Notes: generated from the sequence alone by a model not told the origin. Counted from the first letter of the stretch, positions 8,738-18,185 are shown. The stretch is DNA of 64,000 nucleotides from DATJGR01 sp963812255 (GCA_963812255.1 CAWEUM010000001.1:1-64000), one strand, 5' to 3'. Program-made: numbers and translations.

Positions 8738-10147
8738 CTACACCTGTTCCATCGCAGGCGGTATGTTCGCATTCTGACGAAAAAGATTGTCCGGATCGTA
8801 TTTCCTCTTCATCTGCCGCAGTCGGGTGTAATTGCTACCGAACGACGCGCGAATCTTCTCTGGATCGTCGTCACTGGACGCGTGATTGAGATACACCGTC
8901 TGATCCAGTTCTCCTTCGGAACGCCGCCAGAACTCTCGCACCCAACCGATACGCGCTGGCGATTCCTCCGCGCGTTCCCAGCAACCGATCGCGTCGAAGT
9001 CCCATTGCGGTTCGCGGGCGGAAAATGCAGTCGCATCCGGCGCCACGCGCGTCGCTGCCCCATTCAAATAGAACAGCAGAAACGCGTCGCGCGATGATCC
9101 GAAGTCTCCGGCACCGTCCACCATCGCATCGATGAATTTGTCGCTCAGTCGCCGCGTGAACGCGGAACGCCAATACCGATGCAAGCCGTGCACGGCGCCC
9201 GGATCATCGAGCAGCGACTGACGTTGACAATACTTCATCGGTCCGACCAGGTCGGCGATCGGCTCGCCGAGCGCCGCCTTGATCGGCGCGAAGGCGCGGA
9301 TCGCCGCGTCGATATCACCGGTGTACCCCGGTACCAGTGCGGCCACCCGCGTGCCGTCTGGTGCAGTGAGACAGCCGGCGGCGAGACCGGCTGCATCCGG
9401 CAGCTCAGGACAGAAGTCGCGATAGAACCGCAGCACCTCCCGTCCCCGCGCAAGGGGATAGAGCATCAATCCGCCAAACACACTCGTGGCAGGATGCAGG
9501 CGGTATTCGAACGATACCGCTACACCGAAGTTGCCGCCGCCACCGCGCAACGCCCAGAACAGATCCGGATGCAGCGCTTCGCTCGCGGTCAGAAACGACC
9601 CGTCTGCGGTCACAAGGTCCACCGACAAAAGATTGTCGATCGTCAGACCATGCAGACCATGCAACCAGCCGAGGCCGCCCCCCAACGTCAATCCGCCGAT
9701 CCCCGTGTTGGAGACGGTGCCACCGGTCGTCGCGAGACCAAAGCCCTGTGTTTCGTGGTCCAGATCTCGCCACAATGCGCCGCCTTCGGCGCGCCCGATG
9801 CGGGTCGTTGGATCGACGCGGATACCCTTCATCAGCGACAGATCGAGCACCACACCGCCGTCGTTAGTACCGTAACCGGGTGCACCGTGTCCACCGCCAC
9901 GCACCGATAGCTTCAGGTTGTTGTCGCGCGAAAAGCCTACCACCCGTTGTACGTCACAGACTCCGGCGCAGCGTGCAATCAGCGCCGGTCGGCGATCGAT
10001 GTTGGCGTTCCATACGCACCGCGCGGTGTCGTATCCGTCATCCGACGGCTGCAACAAGGTGCCTCGCAGCGAAGCGCGCAGAGACGTAACGGCGGCGTCA
10101 TCGATTTCCGTCTGCTCACCGTCCAGCGTGACCACTGCCGTATTCAT
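8738..10147 (-). CDS. FAD-linked oxidase, berberine-bridge-enzyme type
   Basis: A 469-aa PCMH-type flavoprotein. The FAD domain carries SVRGGGHGAPG with His87, the residue that binds FAD covalently. The second FAD segment SNTGIGGLTLGGGLGWLHG has no Cys at the position used for the 6-S-cysteinyl bond in bicovalent members, so single covalent attachment is expected. The C-terminus ends with the BBE motif YDPDNLFRQNANIPP. Such bacterial enzymes oxidise sugars or secondary metabolites, and the substrate is unknown here. ATG 10147 is a plausible start, and there is no signal peptide. Confidence 0.85.
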   Translation of the reverse strand: MNTAVVTLDGEQTEIDDAAVTSLRASLRGTLLQPSDDGYDTARCVWNANIDRRPALIARCAGVCDVQRVVGFSRDNNLKLSVRGGGHGAPGYGTNDGGVVLDLSLMKGIRVDPTTRIGRAEGGALWRDLDHETQGFGLATTGGTVSNTGIGGLTLGGGLGWLHGLHGLTIDNLLSVDLVTADGSFLTASEALHPDLFWALRGGGGNFGVAVSFEYRLHPATSVFGGLMLYPLARGREVLRFYRDFCPELPDAAGLAAGCLTAPDGTRVAALVPGYTGDIDAAIRAFAPIKAALGEPIADLVGPMKYCQRQSLLDDPGAVHGLHRYWRSAFTRRLSDKFIDAMVDGAGDFGSSRDAFLLFYLNGAATRVAPDATAFSAREPQWDFDAIGCWERAEESPARIGWVREFWRRSEGELDQTVYLNHASSDDDPEKIRASFGSNYTRLRQMKRKYDPDNLFRQNANIPPAMEQV

Positions 10148-10311
10148 CGCCTTCCCTCATTTGTTAGTTGGATCTCCGGCAACCGTAGCATGGATCGGGC
10201 GGATGCGGATTCCGGTATTCGATGATCACGGCTGGCGGCGTTCAAATGCTCGTAAGCCTACCCTCATACAGGTACATTGCGCCGACGTCGAACTCAAACG
10301 AGGAGAGGATG

Positions 10312-11235
10312 ATGGGCGATCTTCCGCAACGAACGCGTACGTATCGAAACTCGGTGATGAACGGCGAGCGCTGGGATCGTTTTGAGCCGCGCGACGGCGA
10401 CATCATCATCACGACGTCGTACAAGGCTGGTACGACTTGGATGCAGGGCATCTGTGCGGCGCTGGTGTTTCAGCAACCACAACCACCGGTTCCTCAGGAT
10501 GAACTCTCGCCGTGGATCGATGCCAATTTCGCGCCGATCGACGAAGTCATTTCTCAGCTCGAGGGACTCCGACACCGCCGCTACATCAAGACCCACTGCC
10601 CCCTCGACGGCGCGCGCTACTACGACAACGTCAAGTACATCTTCGTCGGTCGCGACGGCCGCGACGTGTTCGCGTCGATGTGGAATCACTGGAACAACAT
10701 GACGCAGGAGTCAATCGACGGCCTGAACAATGCGCCGGACCGGCAAGGTCCTGAGCTGCCGTATCCGCCGCAAGAGGCTCGGCCCGCTTTCGATACGTGG
10801 CTCACGCGCGGCTCGTTCGATTGGGAACGCGACGGCTTCCCGTTCTGGTCACACCTTCATCATGCGCAGACCTGGTGGGACTTCAAGCATCTGACGAACA
10901 TCCTGTTCGTGCATTTCAGCGATCTGAAACGCGATCTGGACGGTGAGATGCGACGCATCTCCGCGTACCTCGGCATTCCGGTCGACGAGGCGATCTGGCC
11001 CGACCTGCTACGTGGCGTGTCGTTCGACGCGATGAAGACCAATGCCGGGAAAATGGCACCAGGCGCGACGCAGGGCTTGTGGAAGGATGCCGGCAACTTC
11101 TTTCACAAAGGCCAGAACGAGCGCTGGCGCGGCTTGCTCACCGATGCACAGAGCCGACGCTACGAGGAGATGGCACGGCAACGCCTCAGCCCGGATCTCG
11201 ACACTTGGCTGAAACACGGTTCGGCAGCGCTCTGA
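10312..11235 (+). CDS. PAPS-dependent sulfotransferase
   Basis: A 307-aa cytosolic-type sulfotransferase (Sulfotransfer_1). The 5'-phosphosulfate loop is TSYKAGTTW (35-43) with Lys38, the catalytic-base region is YIKTHCP with His95, and the 3'-phosphate-binding segment is KYIFVGRDGRDVFAS (108-122). A C-terminal KGQNERWRGLLT matches the RKGxxGxWK PAPS-binding motif in degenerate form. The start at 10312 is preferred because AGGAG at 10301-10305 lies at normal distance. The adjacent ATG at 10309 would be too close. The acceptor (alcohol, phenol, amine) is unknown. Confidence 0.85.
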   Translation: MGDLPQRTRTYRNSVMNGERWDRFEPRDGDIIITTSYKAGTTWMQGICAALVFQQPQPPVPQDELSPWIDANFAPIDEVISQLEGLRHRRYIKTHCPLDGARYYDNVKYIFVGRDGRDVFASMWNHWNNMTQESIDGLNNAPDRQGPELPYPPQEARPAFDTWLTRGSFDWERDGFPFWSHLHHAQTWWDFKHLTNILFVHFSDLKRDLDGEMRRISAYLGIPVDEAIWPDLLRGVSFDAMKTNAGKMAPGATQGLWKDAGNFFHKGQNERWRGLLTDAQSRRYEEMARQRLSPDLDTWLKHGSAAL

Positions 11236-11273
11236 CATTTTGAAGCGCGTGACATCCCTGTTGCGGCGCCAGA

Positions 11274-12422
11274 TCAATCGGACAACGTAATCGTTGCGGT
11301 CACGGACAACCCCGATCGCAATGCATCGACCGCTGCTTGCCCGGCGTCGAAGCGAATCCGTACCGGCACACGCTGTACGACTTTCGTGAAGTTGCCGGTG
11401 CCGGGTTCGAACGGCAGCAGTGAAAACTGCGAACCGGAACCTGGCGCGAAGCTGTCGACGGTGCCGGTCAACGGACGGTCCGGCATTGCATCGACCTTGA
11501 TCGTCGCGCGTTGGCCGGCCCGCATCCGTTCGGTTTGGGTTTCCTTGAAATTCGCAGTGACGTAGACCGCCTGCAGTGGCACCAGCGTCATCAGTCGCGA
11601 ACCGGGTTGGACGAAGTCGCCTCGTTGCACCTGGCGGTTGCCGACGACGCCGTCGATTGGCGCCACGATCAATGCGTGTCGTTGATCCTGCCGCGCGAGT
11701 TCGAGCGTTGCGTGCGCGCGTCCGACGGTCGCTTCGGCTTGCTGCAATTGCGCCTCGAGCGTGGCGCGTTTGGCTCGAGTCACACTCGCCTGTTGTTGCG
11801 CAACGTCGAGCAGCGCAACTGATCGTACAACGTCCTGTTCCGCGCTGATCGCCGTCGCTGTGACGCTCGCTGCGTCGTGCACGGAGACGGCGCCGCTTTC
11901 GACGAGCGCGTCGTACCGTCGTCGGTCCCCGACCGCACGATCGGCTTGCGCACGCGACGCCCTGATCGAACTTTGCGCCGCGCGTACTCTTGCAGCGGCG
12001 AGGTTCTGTTCAGCATCGAGACTGATCAATGCGGCGTGCGCGGCCGCGACGCCGGCTTTGGCATCGGCTAGATCGGCCTTCGCGGTCGCAACACGTGCGT
12101 CGAATTCCTCGGGGTCGACGCGAACAAGCGGATCCCCCGCGCGTACGTGCTGGTTGTCCTGGACCAGCACTGCGGCGACCAGCCCACGAACTTTCGGTGC
12201 AACCGACGTTGCGTCGGCGGTGACATAAGCGTTGTCAGTGCTTTCGGTCGAACCCGGCAACACGATGTAAGTTGCGCCCCCGGTTGCAACCAGAAGCGCA
12301 ATGCCGGCCGCGGCGATCGCTCGTCTTTTCGAATTTGTGGGCGACGCCACGGGCTCCGGCGCGGCGCTCGCGCCGTTGCGAGTGGCTTGTTCCAACACGG
12401 TTGTATCGACCGTTGCGTTCAT
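11274..12422 (-). CDS. emrA: HlyD-family membrane fusion protein, EmrA-like
   Basis: A 382-aa periplasmic adaptor anchored by one N-terminal helix (about 34-54). After it come the EmrA-type STDNAYVTADATSVAPKVRG, a biotinyl-lipoyl half motif (VLVQDNQHVRAGDPLVRVD), a long Ala-rich coiled-coil hairpin, and the closing lipoyl and beta-barrel parts (PIDGVVGNRQVQRGDFVQPG; FKETQTERMRAGQ). ATG 12422 has a GGAAGGGA ribosome site. It is divergent from the emrB-like gene instead of being co-transcribed with it. The two would build a tripartite efflux pump with an outer-membrane channel encoded elsewhere. Confidence 0.88.
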   Translation of the reverse strand: MNATVDTTVLEQATRNGASAAPEPVASPTNSKRRAIAAAGIALLVATGGATYIVLPGSTESTDNAYVTADATSVAPKVRGLVAAVLVQDNQHVRAGDPLVRVDPEEFDARVATAKADLADAKAGVAAAHAALISLDAEQNLAAARVRAAQSSIRASRAQADRAVGDRRRYDALVESGAVSVHDAASVTATAISAEQDVVRSVALLDVAQQQASVTRAKRATLEAQLQQAEATVGRAHATLELARQDQRHALIVAPIDGVVGNRQVQRGDFVQPGSRLMTLVPLQAVYVTANFKETQTERMRAGQRATIKVDAMPDRPLTGTVDSFAPGSGSQFSLLPFEPGTGNFTKVVQRVPVRIRFDAGQAAVDALRSGLSVTATITLSD

Positions 12423-12524
12423 TTCCCTTCCGGCCTCGTTTGAAATCGGGAGCGTTTGCTCTTGCGCATCATTATATGACGATAATAATATTAACAATCG
12501 GCATTTGACAAGCAGACGAATCAG
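12423..12524. promoter_or_regulatory. divergent emrA/emrB promoter region with an AT-rich palindrome
   Basis: The 102-bp gap between the divergent starts is markedly AT-rich in its right half. It contains ATTAT (12471-12475) and ATAAT (12482-12486) as an inverted repeat with a 6-nt centre, a size usual for a TetR-family operator. The TetR gene downstream of emrB is the obvious candidate regulator. The assignment is inference. Confidence 0.45.
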
Positions 12525-14147
12525 ATGAGCACCGTGGCCGGTTCGATCCCATTTGGCCGGAACGTGAACGGCGCGATGATCGATCCCGCGCTGCTGCCTA
12601 GCGCACGGAAGTTTTTGATCTTCGGCGTGATGGCGTTCGGGCAGTTCATGGCGCTGCTCGATATCCAGATCGTCGCCGCATCGTTGAACGAAGTTCAAGC
12701 GGGGTTGTCGGCAGGTCCGGAAGAAATCAGCTGGGTACAGACGGCCTACCTGATGGCCGAGCTCGTGATGATTCCGTTTTCAGCGTTCCTCGGTCAGGCG
12801 ATGTCGGTGCGCTGGTTGTTCGCGGCGTCTGCAGCGCTGTTTACGATCTCGAGCGTGTTGTGCGGTTTCGCATGGAACATCGAATCGATGATCGCATTCC
12901 GTGTGTTGCAGGGTTTCACCGGCGGCGCGATGGTGCCGTCGGTGTTCGTCGTCGGTATGACAATCTTCTCCGGCAAACAACGCGCGTTGATTCCCGGAAT
13001 CCTCGGCATGGTGTCGGTGCTTGCGCCGACGCTCGGTCCCACCGTCGGCGGACTCATCACGGAGTCCATCGACTGGCGCTGGATATTCTTCATCAACGTA
13101 TTGCCGGGGATCGTGGTCACGACACTCGCGGTGATCGTGATTCGCGTCGATCGGGCGAACCCGGCGATGTTCCGGCGCATCGACTGGATTCATCTGGCGG
13201 CGATGGCGATCTTTCTCACGGGGCTCGAATACGTGCTCGAAGAAGGGCCGCTGCACGACTGGTTCGACGATTCACGTATTCAGATCGCGGCGTGGTTCTC
13301 GTTCGTTGGTTTCATGTTGTTCCTGGAGCGTTCGTTTTTTTCGGCGTCGCCGATCGTCAAGCTCACTCCGTTTCGCAAACCGACGTTTGCATTTGCATGT
13401 ATTTTCAATCTGGTGATCGGCTTCGGCATCTATGCATCGACGTATTTAATTCCAGTGTACCTCGGACGGGTACGCGGCTATTCGAGTCTCGAGATCGGAC
13501 TCACGGTTTGGATTGTCGGCATCGCGCAGATTGCGAGCACGCTCGTCGCAGCACGTTTGTCGGAAACGGTCGATCGCCGCATCGTGATTCCGATTGGTCT
13601 GTCATTATTCGCGTTCAGCATGTGGTTGAGCTCCCACATGACGGCTCAATGGGGATTTGCGGAACTGTTCTGGCCGCAAGTCGTGCGCGGCTTTGCAGTG
13701 ATGTTGTGCATCGTGCCGAGCGTCGGTATGGCGCTGTCGGAATTCCAGGGACCGGAACTTCGGCAGGCGTCCGGCTTGTTCAATCTGATGCGCAACCTCG
13801 GCGGTGCGATCGGCATCGCGATCGTCAATACATGGCTGCAGGACTACGCGCGTATTCAGGGATTCCGGTTCAACGAAATGCTCGGCCGGGGTGAAGGCGT
13901 TGCGCACGACATCGTCGGTGAACTCGCACAGCGATTCTCATCCGTGACGCCTGATCCGGCGCACGCGTTGCTGCTCGCTCAGGGGATGCTGAATCGTGTC
14001 GTCGAACGACAGTCGCTCACGATCGCGTTCGATGACGTGTTCAGGCTGATGGCTTGGATGTTTTTCGCGGCACTCCTGATGGTGCCGTTTGCGCGACCAT
14101 CCCCCGCGCGCACAACAACGCCGTCGCGGGTCGCGGACGCTCACTAG
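12525..14147 (+). CDS. emrB: DHA2-family MFS drug exporter, EmrB/QacA-like
   Basis: A 540-aa transporter, the length expected for the 14-helix DHA2 subfamily. Motif D1 is present as LLDIQIVAASLNEVQ, motif A is degenerate (LGQAMSVRWLF), and motif C lies in GILGMVSVLAPTLGPTVGG. It exports hydrophobic drugs or metabolites by proton antiport, handing them to the EmrA-like adaptor. The start ATG 12525 lies 102 bp from emrA. Confidence 0.9.
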   Translation: MSTVAGSIPFGRNVNGAMIDPALLPSARKFLIFGVMAFGQFMALLDIQIVAASLNEVQAGLSAGPEEISWVQTAYLMAELVMIPFSAFLGQAMSVRWLFAASAALFTISSVLCGFAWNIESMIAFRVLQGFTGGAMVPSVFVVGMTIFSGKQRALIPGILGMVSVLAPTLGPTVGGLITESIDWRWIFFINVLPGIVVTTLAVIVIRVDRANPAMFRRIDWIHLAAMAIFLTGLEYVLEEGPLHDWFDDSRIQIAAWFSFVGFMLFLERSFFSASPIVKLTPFRKPTFAFACIFNLVIGFGIYASTYLIPVYLGRVRGYSSLEIGLTVWIVGIAQIASTLVAARLSETVDRRIVIPIGLSLFAFSMWLSSHMTAQWGFAELFWPQVVRGFAVMLCIVPSVGMALSEFQGPELRQASGLFNLMRNLGGAIGIAIVNTWLQDYARIQGFRFNEMLGRGEGVAHDIVGELAQRFSSVTPDPAHALLLAQGMLNRVVERQSLTIAFDDVFRLMAWMFFAALLMVPFARPSPARTTTPSRVADAH

Positions 14148-14157
14148 AACGTTTGAT

Positions 14158-14171
14158 ATGATCGACATCAT
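14158..14171. promoter_or_regulatory. inverted repeat upstream of the TetR gene
   Basis: ATGAT-CGAC-ATCAT is a perfect 5-bp inverted repeat 50 bp before the TetR start. It could be the autoregulatory operator. It resembles the emrA/emrB site only in AT-richness, not in sequence, so its link to the same regulator is weak. Confidence 0.35.
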
Positions 14172-14220
14172 TCATAGGCTGGGATCATCGAATCACTCAC
14201 GGATCTGACGGAGGCGCCCG

Positions 14221-14814
14221 ATGCGCTACGACACCGAACACAAAGAACGCACGCGCCAGCGCGTGCTGCGAGAGGCGGCAAATGCCATACGCGCAGAAGG
14301 ACCGGACCGGATCGGCGTTGCCGGGCTGATGGCCAAAGCGGGGCTGACGCACGGCGGTTTCTATGCGCACTTCGAGTCGAAAGACGACCTGGTCGCGCAG
14401 GCGATCACGCAGATGTTCGACGATCGCTACAAACTCTTCGTGACGCGCACCGACGGCGTGGACCCGGCGCAAGGGCTGACTAAATTCGTCGACGGCTATC
14501 TGTCGGCGCGACATCGCGACGATACGAGCCAGGGATGTCCATTGCCGACGTTGTCGGGAGAACTCGCGCGAATGCCCGAAATCGCCCGAAAGCGTTTTGC
14601 CGAAGGCGGCGACCGTATCACGAAAGCGGTCGTTGCGTTGCTGAAGTCAATCGGCGTCGCGGATGCGCAGGATTTTGCGTTGTCGATGATTGCCGAGATG
14701 GTCGGGGCGGTGTCGCTGTCGCGTGTCGCCACCGATCCGGCACGTTCCAACCGGATACTGAAGGCGTCGCGCGACTCGATCAAAGCGCGTATCGCTGCAG
14801 CCTCGACAGCTTAG
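14221..14814 (+). CDS. TetR/AcrR-family transcriptional regulator
   Basis: A 197-aa repressor. The N-terminal helix-turn-helix is clear (RQRVLREAANAIRAEG, then VAGLMAKAGLTHGGFYAHFESKDDLV). The ligand-binding half is helical, with a CPLPTLSGELAR segment common in the TetR subgroup that controls efflux genes. It lies 73 bp downstream of emrB in the same direction, so it may be co-transcribed and repress the pump. Confidence 0.88.
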   Translation: MRYDTEHKERTRQRVLREAANAIRAEGPDRIGVAGLMAKAGLTHGGFYAHFESKDDLVAQAITQMFDDRYKLFVTRTDGVDPAQGLTKFVDGYLSARHRDDTSQGCPLPTLSGELARMPEIARKRFAEGGDRITKAVVALLKSIGVADAQDFALSMIAEMVGAVSLSRVATDPARSNRILKASRDSIKARIAAASTA

Positions 14815-14909
14815 AAGACGTTCCGGACGACCGGCAGGCGCCGATCCATCGCCGGCCCAACGCGGGCGTCCTCGGCGTACTCCTGCCGAGATCACCGGTG
14901 CTGAGTTCG

Positions 14910-15515
14910 CTAGCCGCCCAGCGACGCCAGCTGCTGCGATTTGGACGCCAGTTCCTGACGCAGCCGCGGCAACTCCGATTCGATGCGTCCTTTTTCTTCG
15001 GCAAGCCGTTGGGTGACGGCCAGCAGATCGACGCGCGCCGCCGGCGTCAGCGTCGGATCGAGTTGTTGTGTTGCAGCCGCGACGATCTGCGTCTTGATCT
15101 CGGTGACACGCGTCTCACGGCTCGCGATCGCCTGCTGCAGGTCGACCACCTCGACGCGCGCCACGTAGAGCGTGCGACCTTGGTGGTAGGCATCCAGGAA
15201 GGCGTCGCGCTGATTATCAGGACAGACGTTGTAGTACGGAGCACCGCGCACGCCTACGTCGTAACCGTTGTTCGGTTCACAGTATTCGCGAACGCCCTGT
15301 TCCCAACCGAGCATGTAAGCATCACGGTTCGGGATGACGCCATGAGGGACACAGGCATTCTGGTGCTCGAGCAGCCGGCTCGACCGATAACCGGCGGCGC
15401 CGTCGCGATAGCCCACCGTCTGCCAATCGCCAGCGATGCACTGGCTTTCCGAAACCGATGTGCTATGGCAGGCGCCGAGCGCCAGCGTCACGAGGCACAG
15501 TAGAACAACTCGCAT
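14910..15515 (-). CDS. DUF2799 lipoprotein
   Basis: A 201-aa protein. MRVVLLCLVTLALGAC is a lipoprotein signal with lipobox LGAC. The conserved DUF2799 pattern follows: DWQTVGYRDGAAG, HQNACVPHG, YMLGWEQGVREYC and APYYNVC. The last 70 residues form a coiled coil (ASRETRVTEIKTQ...). ATG 15515 has an AAGGAGA site, whereas longer in-frame starts lack a ribosome site. It probably sits in the inner leaflet of the outer membrane. Function unknown. Confidence 0.8.
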   Translation of the reverse strand: MRVVLLCLVTLALGACHSTSVSESQCIAGDWQTVGYRDGAAGYRSSRLLEHQNACVPHGVIPNRDAYMLGWEQGVREYCEPNNGYDVGVRGAPYYNVCPDNQRDAFLDAYHQGRTLYVARVEVVDLQQAIASRETRVTEIKTQIVAAATQQLDPTLTPAARVDLLAVTQRLAEEKGRIESELPRLRQELASKSQQLASLGG

Positions 15516-15833
15516 CGGAGTCTCCTTGCTCCGCTTCCGTGCGGCCATGCTAGGCGCTGCGGCGTGGTACGAAAGCGCCGCCATTCACAGTTACGCCCGC
15601 TCGCCGCATCACAAAAACGGAAACTGCAATGATGCGCAGGTGCCCGGGGCGCGGCATGGTTGTCTCGAACATCTGAATGGCACGAGCCGTTCGGCACGAT
15701 GGCCGACCACAAGACCGCATTCGACGTGCTCAATCGCCGTTTCGACGCCGGCTTCAAGCTCTACGATACGGTTGTACAACCGCCCTGATCCATTCGCGGT
15801 TCGACCGGGCAGTTGGCTGCGACGAGATCCTAA
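15516..15833. other. intergenic region with one possible gene scrap
   Basis: 318 bp without a convincing gene. A forward 29-codon frame at 15699-15788 (starting MADHKTAFDVLNRRF, ending TVVQPP) has a protein-like composition but no ribosome site. It is open upstream for only about 20 codons, so it may be a remnant. Nothing else was recognised. Confidence 0.3.
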
Positions 15834-16613
15834 TCAGCCAAACAATGCCGGCGCGGCGCGCCAAAGGATGAAGCTGGCCACTACCAGGACCGCGATCGCA
15901 AAGACCCGGGTCAGGGCGGCGCGACGTGCCGCAAGACGGCCCGCGAGCGTCACGCCGCCAATTCCGCCAGCAATTCCGCCGAGCACGAAAAAAGCCGCAA
16001 CGCGCCAGTCCACCATACCCGCGAACGCATACGACACTGCGGTCGTCAGGCCGAACGCGCCGACGGACAACAGCGACGACCCCACCGCGTTGATGGCCGC
16101 CATGCCGCTGCCTAGCATGATTGCCGGTACGATCAGGAATCCGCCGCCGATGCCGAAAAATCCGGAAACGGATCCGACCATCACGCCCGTCGCAACAAGT
16201 CGCCACGCAATCGTCGGGTTGATGTGGACCGATGCGTCGCCCACCGCGGCGCGCGTTCGCAACATCGCCAACGCGACGGCGATCATGACCAAGCCGAAAA
16301 AGAACAACAACCGCTGGCCGTCTACCGCCCGGCCGAGCGCAGCGCCGGCCGCGGCGCCCACCATGCCCGACAGGGCGAATACCACAGCACAAGGCCATTT
16401 GACGTTACCGGCCCGTGAATGGGAAATCAGATTCGCAAACGCGTTGGCGGCGACGGCCAGTGCACTCGTGCCGATCGCAAGATGCGTCGAACCGATGCCG
16501 ACTACATAGATCAACAGCGGCACGGCGAGAATCGAACCACCCCCGCCCAATAGTCCGAGCGCAAAGCCGACGATGCTGCCCGAGCCGACCGTCAACAGAT
16601 CGGTCGCAATCAT
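15834..16613 (-). CDS. TauE/SafE-family sulfite/organosulfur exporter
   Basis: A 259-aa membrane protein with about eight hydrophobic helices and the TauE/SafE features: an N-terminal GLLGGGGSILAVPLLIYVVG loop and the pseudo-repeat GFFGIGGGFLIVPAIM. It overlaps the regulator gene by 4 bp (ATGA), so the two are one operon. With a BigR/SqrR-like regulator the likely role is export of sulfite or related sulfur species formed during sulfide or persulfide detoxification. Confidence 0.88.
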   Translation of the reverse strand: MIATDLLTVGSGSIVGFALGLLGGGGSILAVPLLIYVVGIGSTHLAIGTSALAVAANAFANLISHSRAGNVKWPCAVVFALSGMVGAAAGAALGRAVDGQRLLFFFGLVMIAVALAMLRTRAAVGDASVHINPTIAWRLVATGVMVGSVSGFFGIGGGFLIVPAIMLGSGMAAINAVGSSLLSVGAFGLTTAVSYAFAGMVDWRVAAFFVLGGIAGGIGGVTLAGRLAARRAALTRVFAIAVLVVASFILWRAAPALFG

Positions 16614-16918
16614 CTGCAGTAGATTTCATAGATCGTGCTCAACAGGCGCACCGCATTGGGATCGTCGAGACGATAGTGAATCGTCTGGCCCTCACGTCGA
16701 GTCGCAACCAAACCTTCCTCGCGCAGCTTCGCCAGGTGCTGCGACAGCGCCGACTGACTCAGACCCGATGTGGCCACCAACATGCCGGCACTGCGTTCGC
16801 CGTCGACCAGTTCGCACAACACGCGCAGACGTGCTTCGTGTGCGAGTGCGCGCAGCATGTCGGCCGCTTCGCCGGCCCGGCGCTGCATCTTCTTCAGATC
16901 CTTCGCAGTTGCTTTCAT
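16610..16918 (-). CDS. ArsR-family regulator, BigR/SqrR-like (two-cysteine persulfide sensor type)
   Basis: A 102-aa winged-helix repressor: LRALAHEARLRVLCELVDGE, then the recognition helix SGLSQSALSQHLAKLREEGL and wing REGQTIHYRL. Metal-site residues of ArsR/SmtB are not evident. Two cysteines are in the places used by BigR, SqrR and YgaV: Cys35 in VLCELV and Cys101 at the end (IYEIYCR). In those proteins an inter-cysteine tri- or tetrasulfide forms on reactive sulfur and releases DNA. The coupled TauE/SafE exporter and the palindrome in front of the gene support this role. Confidence 0.85.
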   Translation of the reverse strand: MKATAKDLKKMQRRAGEAADMLRALAHEARLRVLCELVDGERSAGMLVATSGLSQSALSQHLAKLREEGLVATRREGQTIHYRLDDPNAVRLLSTIYEIYCR

Positions 16919-16951
16919 CCGCTCGTTTTCTTTCGTTTGAATATTTTTAAT

Positions 16952-16965
16952 TTAGATGAATCTAA
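16952..16965. promoter_or_regulatory. palindromic operator upstream of the BigR-like gene
   Basis: TTAGAT-GA-ATCTAA is a perfect 6-bp inverted repeat inside an AT-rich tract (about 16940-16980), 34 bp ahead of the regulator start. Size, symmetry and position fit an ArsR-family site overlapping the promoter. Autorepression is inferred. Confidence 0.6.
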
Positions 16966-17214
16966 TATATCAATCAAATCTGGATACCGACAGTGCAATG
17001 AAACCCGGGATCCAGGATTCTTCCACCCAGCTAACTTTACCGTGAGCGATCGGATCGTCAGTGCCTCTTCGCTGCTACGTGTTGCGCCGACGCATCCATC
17101 ACGCCTGTCAGCCGGTGACGCTGCGTCGGGCGCAAATCACTTTGGGTTCACCGTCAGTTGCGCGCAGTCGCCATGTCCAGTCGGTGAACCGACAGCCTCA
17201 CACCCTCTGGTGCT

Positions 17215-17703
17215 TCAGACGTCGGGACGGCTCACGAACAGCAGGACCAGCCCGCCCATCGTCGCGAAGATGAACGCATCGTGAAACGAATTCGACCCGA
17301 CCTGCGTCTGCCACATCTGGAACAGTGCGCTGCCGACCACGATGAAGCCGCCGAACCAGACGACCATCGCCATGCCGGTGCCAAGCACGGCATAGGTCTT
17401 GGCGGCGTTGAACGCATCGGCACCGGCGTGCCGCGCGACCCACAGGTCCCACGCGCCTTTCAGCGACAGCAGGCCTACGAGGAGTTCGCCGAGCAGAATG
17501 AGCAGATAGCCGATCGTCACCAGGGCAGGATGCGTGACCGGCGGAAAGATATGCGTAGCGTAGATCTCGTGCCCCTCCATGCCGACCACATACGCAACCG
17601 CACCGACACCGGCGCTCCAGTTGGAGACGTTACCAGCGACATACAGCAAGCCGAGCAACCCCACGAACGCAACGAGCACGATCTTCAGATAGCGGATCGG
17701 CAT
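17215..17703 (-). CDS. DUF2165 small integral membrane protein
   Basis: A 162-aa protein with four hydrophobic helices and the DUF2165 features: an N-terminal helix ending in YVAGNVSNW, the periplasmic MEGHEIYATHIFPPVTHP-like loop, and a final GGLVLLFVSRPD. The start at 17703 is chosen because AGGGGA lies six bases ahead of it. The ATG at 17709 directly abuts that site. Function unknown. Confidence 0.75.
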   Translation of the reverse strand: MPIRYLKIVLVAFVGLLGLLYVAGNVSNWSAGVGAVAYVVGMEGHEIYATHIFPPVTHPALVTIGYLLILLGELLVGLLSLKGAWDLWVARHAGADAFNAAKTYAVLGTGMAMVVWFGGFIVVGSALFQMWQTQVGSNSFHDAFIFATMGGLVLLFVSRPDV

Positions 17704-18134
17704 TCTCATTCCCCTGAGTTTTCTCCCCGGCACGGACCATACCGCCAAACCGCCCGTCTGTCTTTTTTCGGCGGAATTCGCGGTGCAGCGCGAGAGGTAC
17801 GTTTCAGCCAGCCGCCGAGTGTAGACCGGGACGCCCGAAGCACGTCCGGTATTCCGCCCGGCGCGATGCCCCAGGTATACCGAAGTCGGCGTACCGCGAA
17901 GCGCTGACCATGACAGCTCGGCGTCTCGGACGAACGCTGCGCAGCGACGCAGGGTAGCTCGACCGAACGTGGGCGCGAACGCATAGCGCCCAACCGCGCC
18001 ACGAGACCGTCCGGCGTGCGCCGCGTCCACCGTCGCCAGAGCCCGCCGTTGGCGAGCCGGCTGCGGCAATCAAATTGCGAGACGTAGTTCGCGAGCTGCG
18101 GCGCCGCCCGACGATCTGTATCCACAGAAAAGAA
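17704..18134. other. intergenic region, no gene recognised
   Basis: About 430 bp between the DUF2165 gene and the cold-shock terminator. Open frames exist on both strands, but they are arginine-rich and read like antisense noise. No homology, ribosome site or repeat was recognised. Confidence 0.3.
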
Positions 18135-18157
18135 AAACCCGGCACGAGGCCGGGTTT
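18135..18157 (-). terminator. Rho-independent terminator of the cold-shock gene
   Basis: AAACCCGGC and GCCGGGTTT pair perfectly around a 5-nt loop 29 bp after the cold-shock stop. Read on the minus strand, the stem is followed by a run TTTTTCTTTTCT, the classical intrinsic-terminator form. Confidence 0.85.
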
Positions 18158-18185
18158 CTCCGTTAGCGCGAGACTCGTTCGAGAC

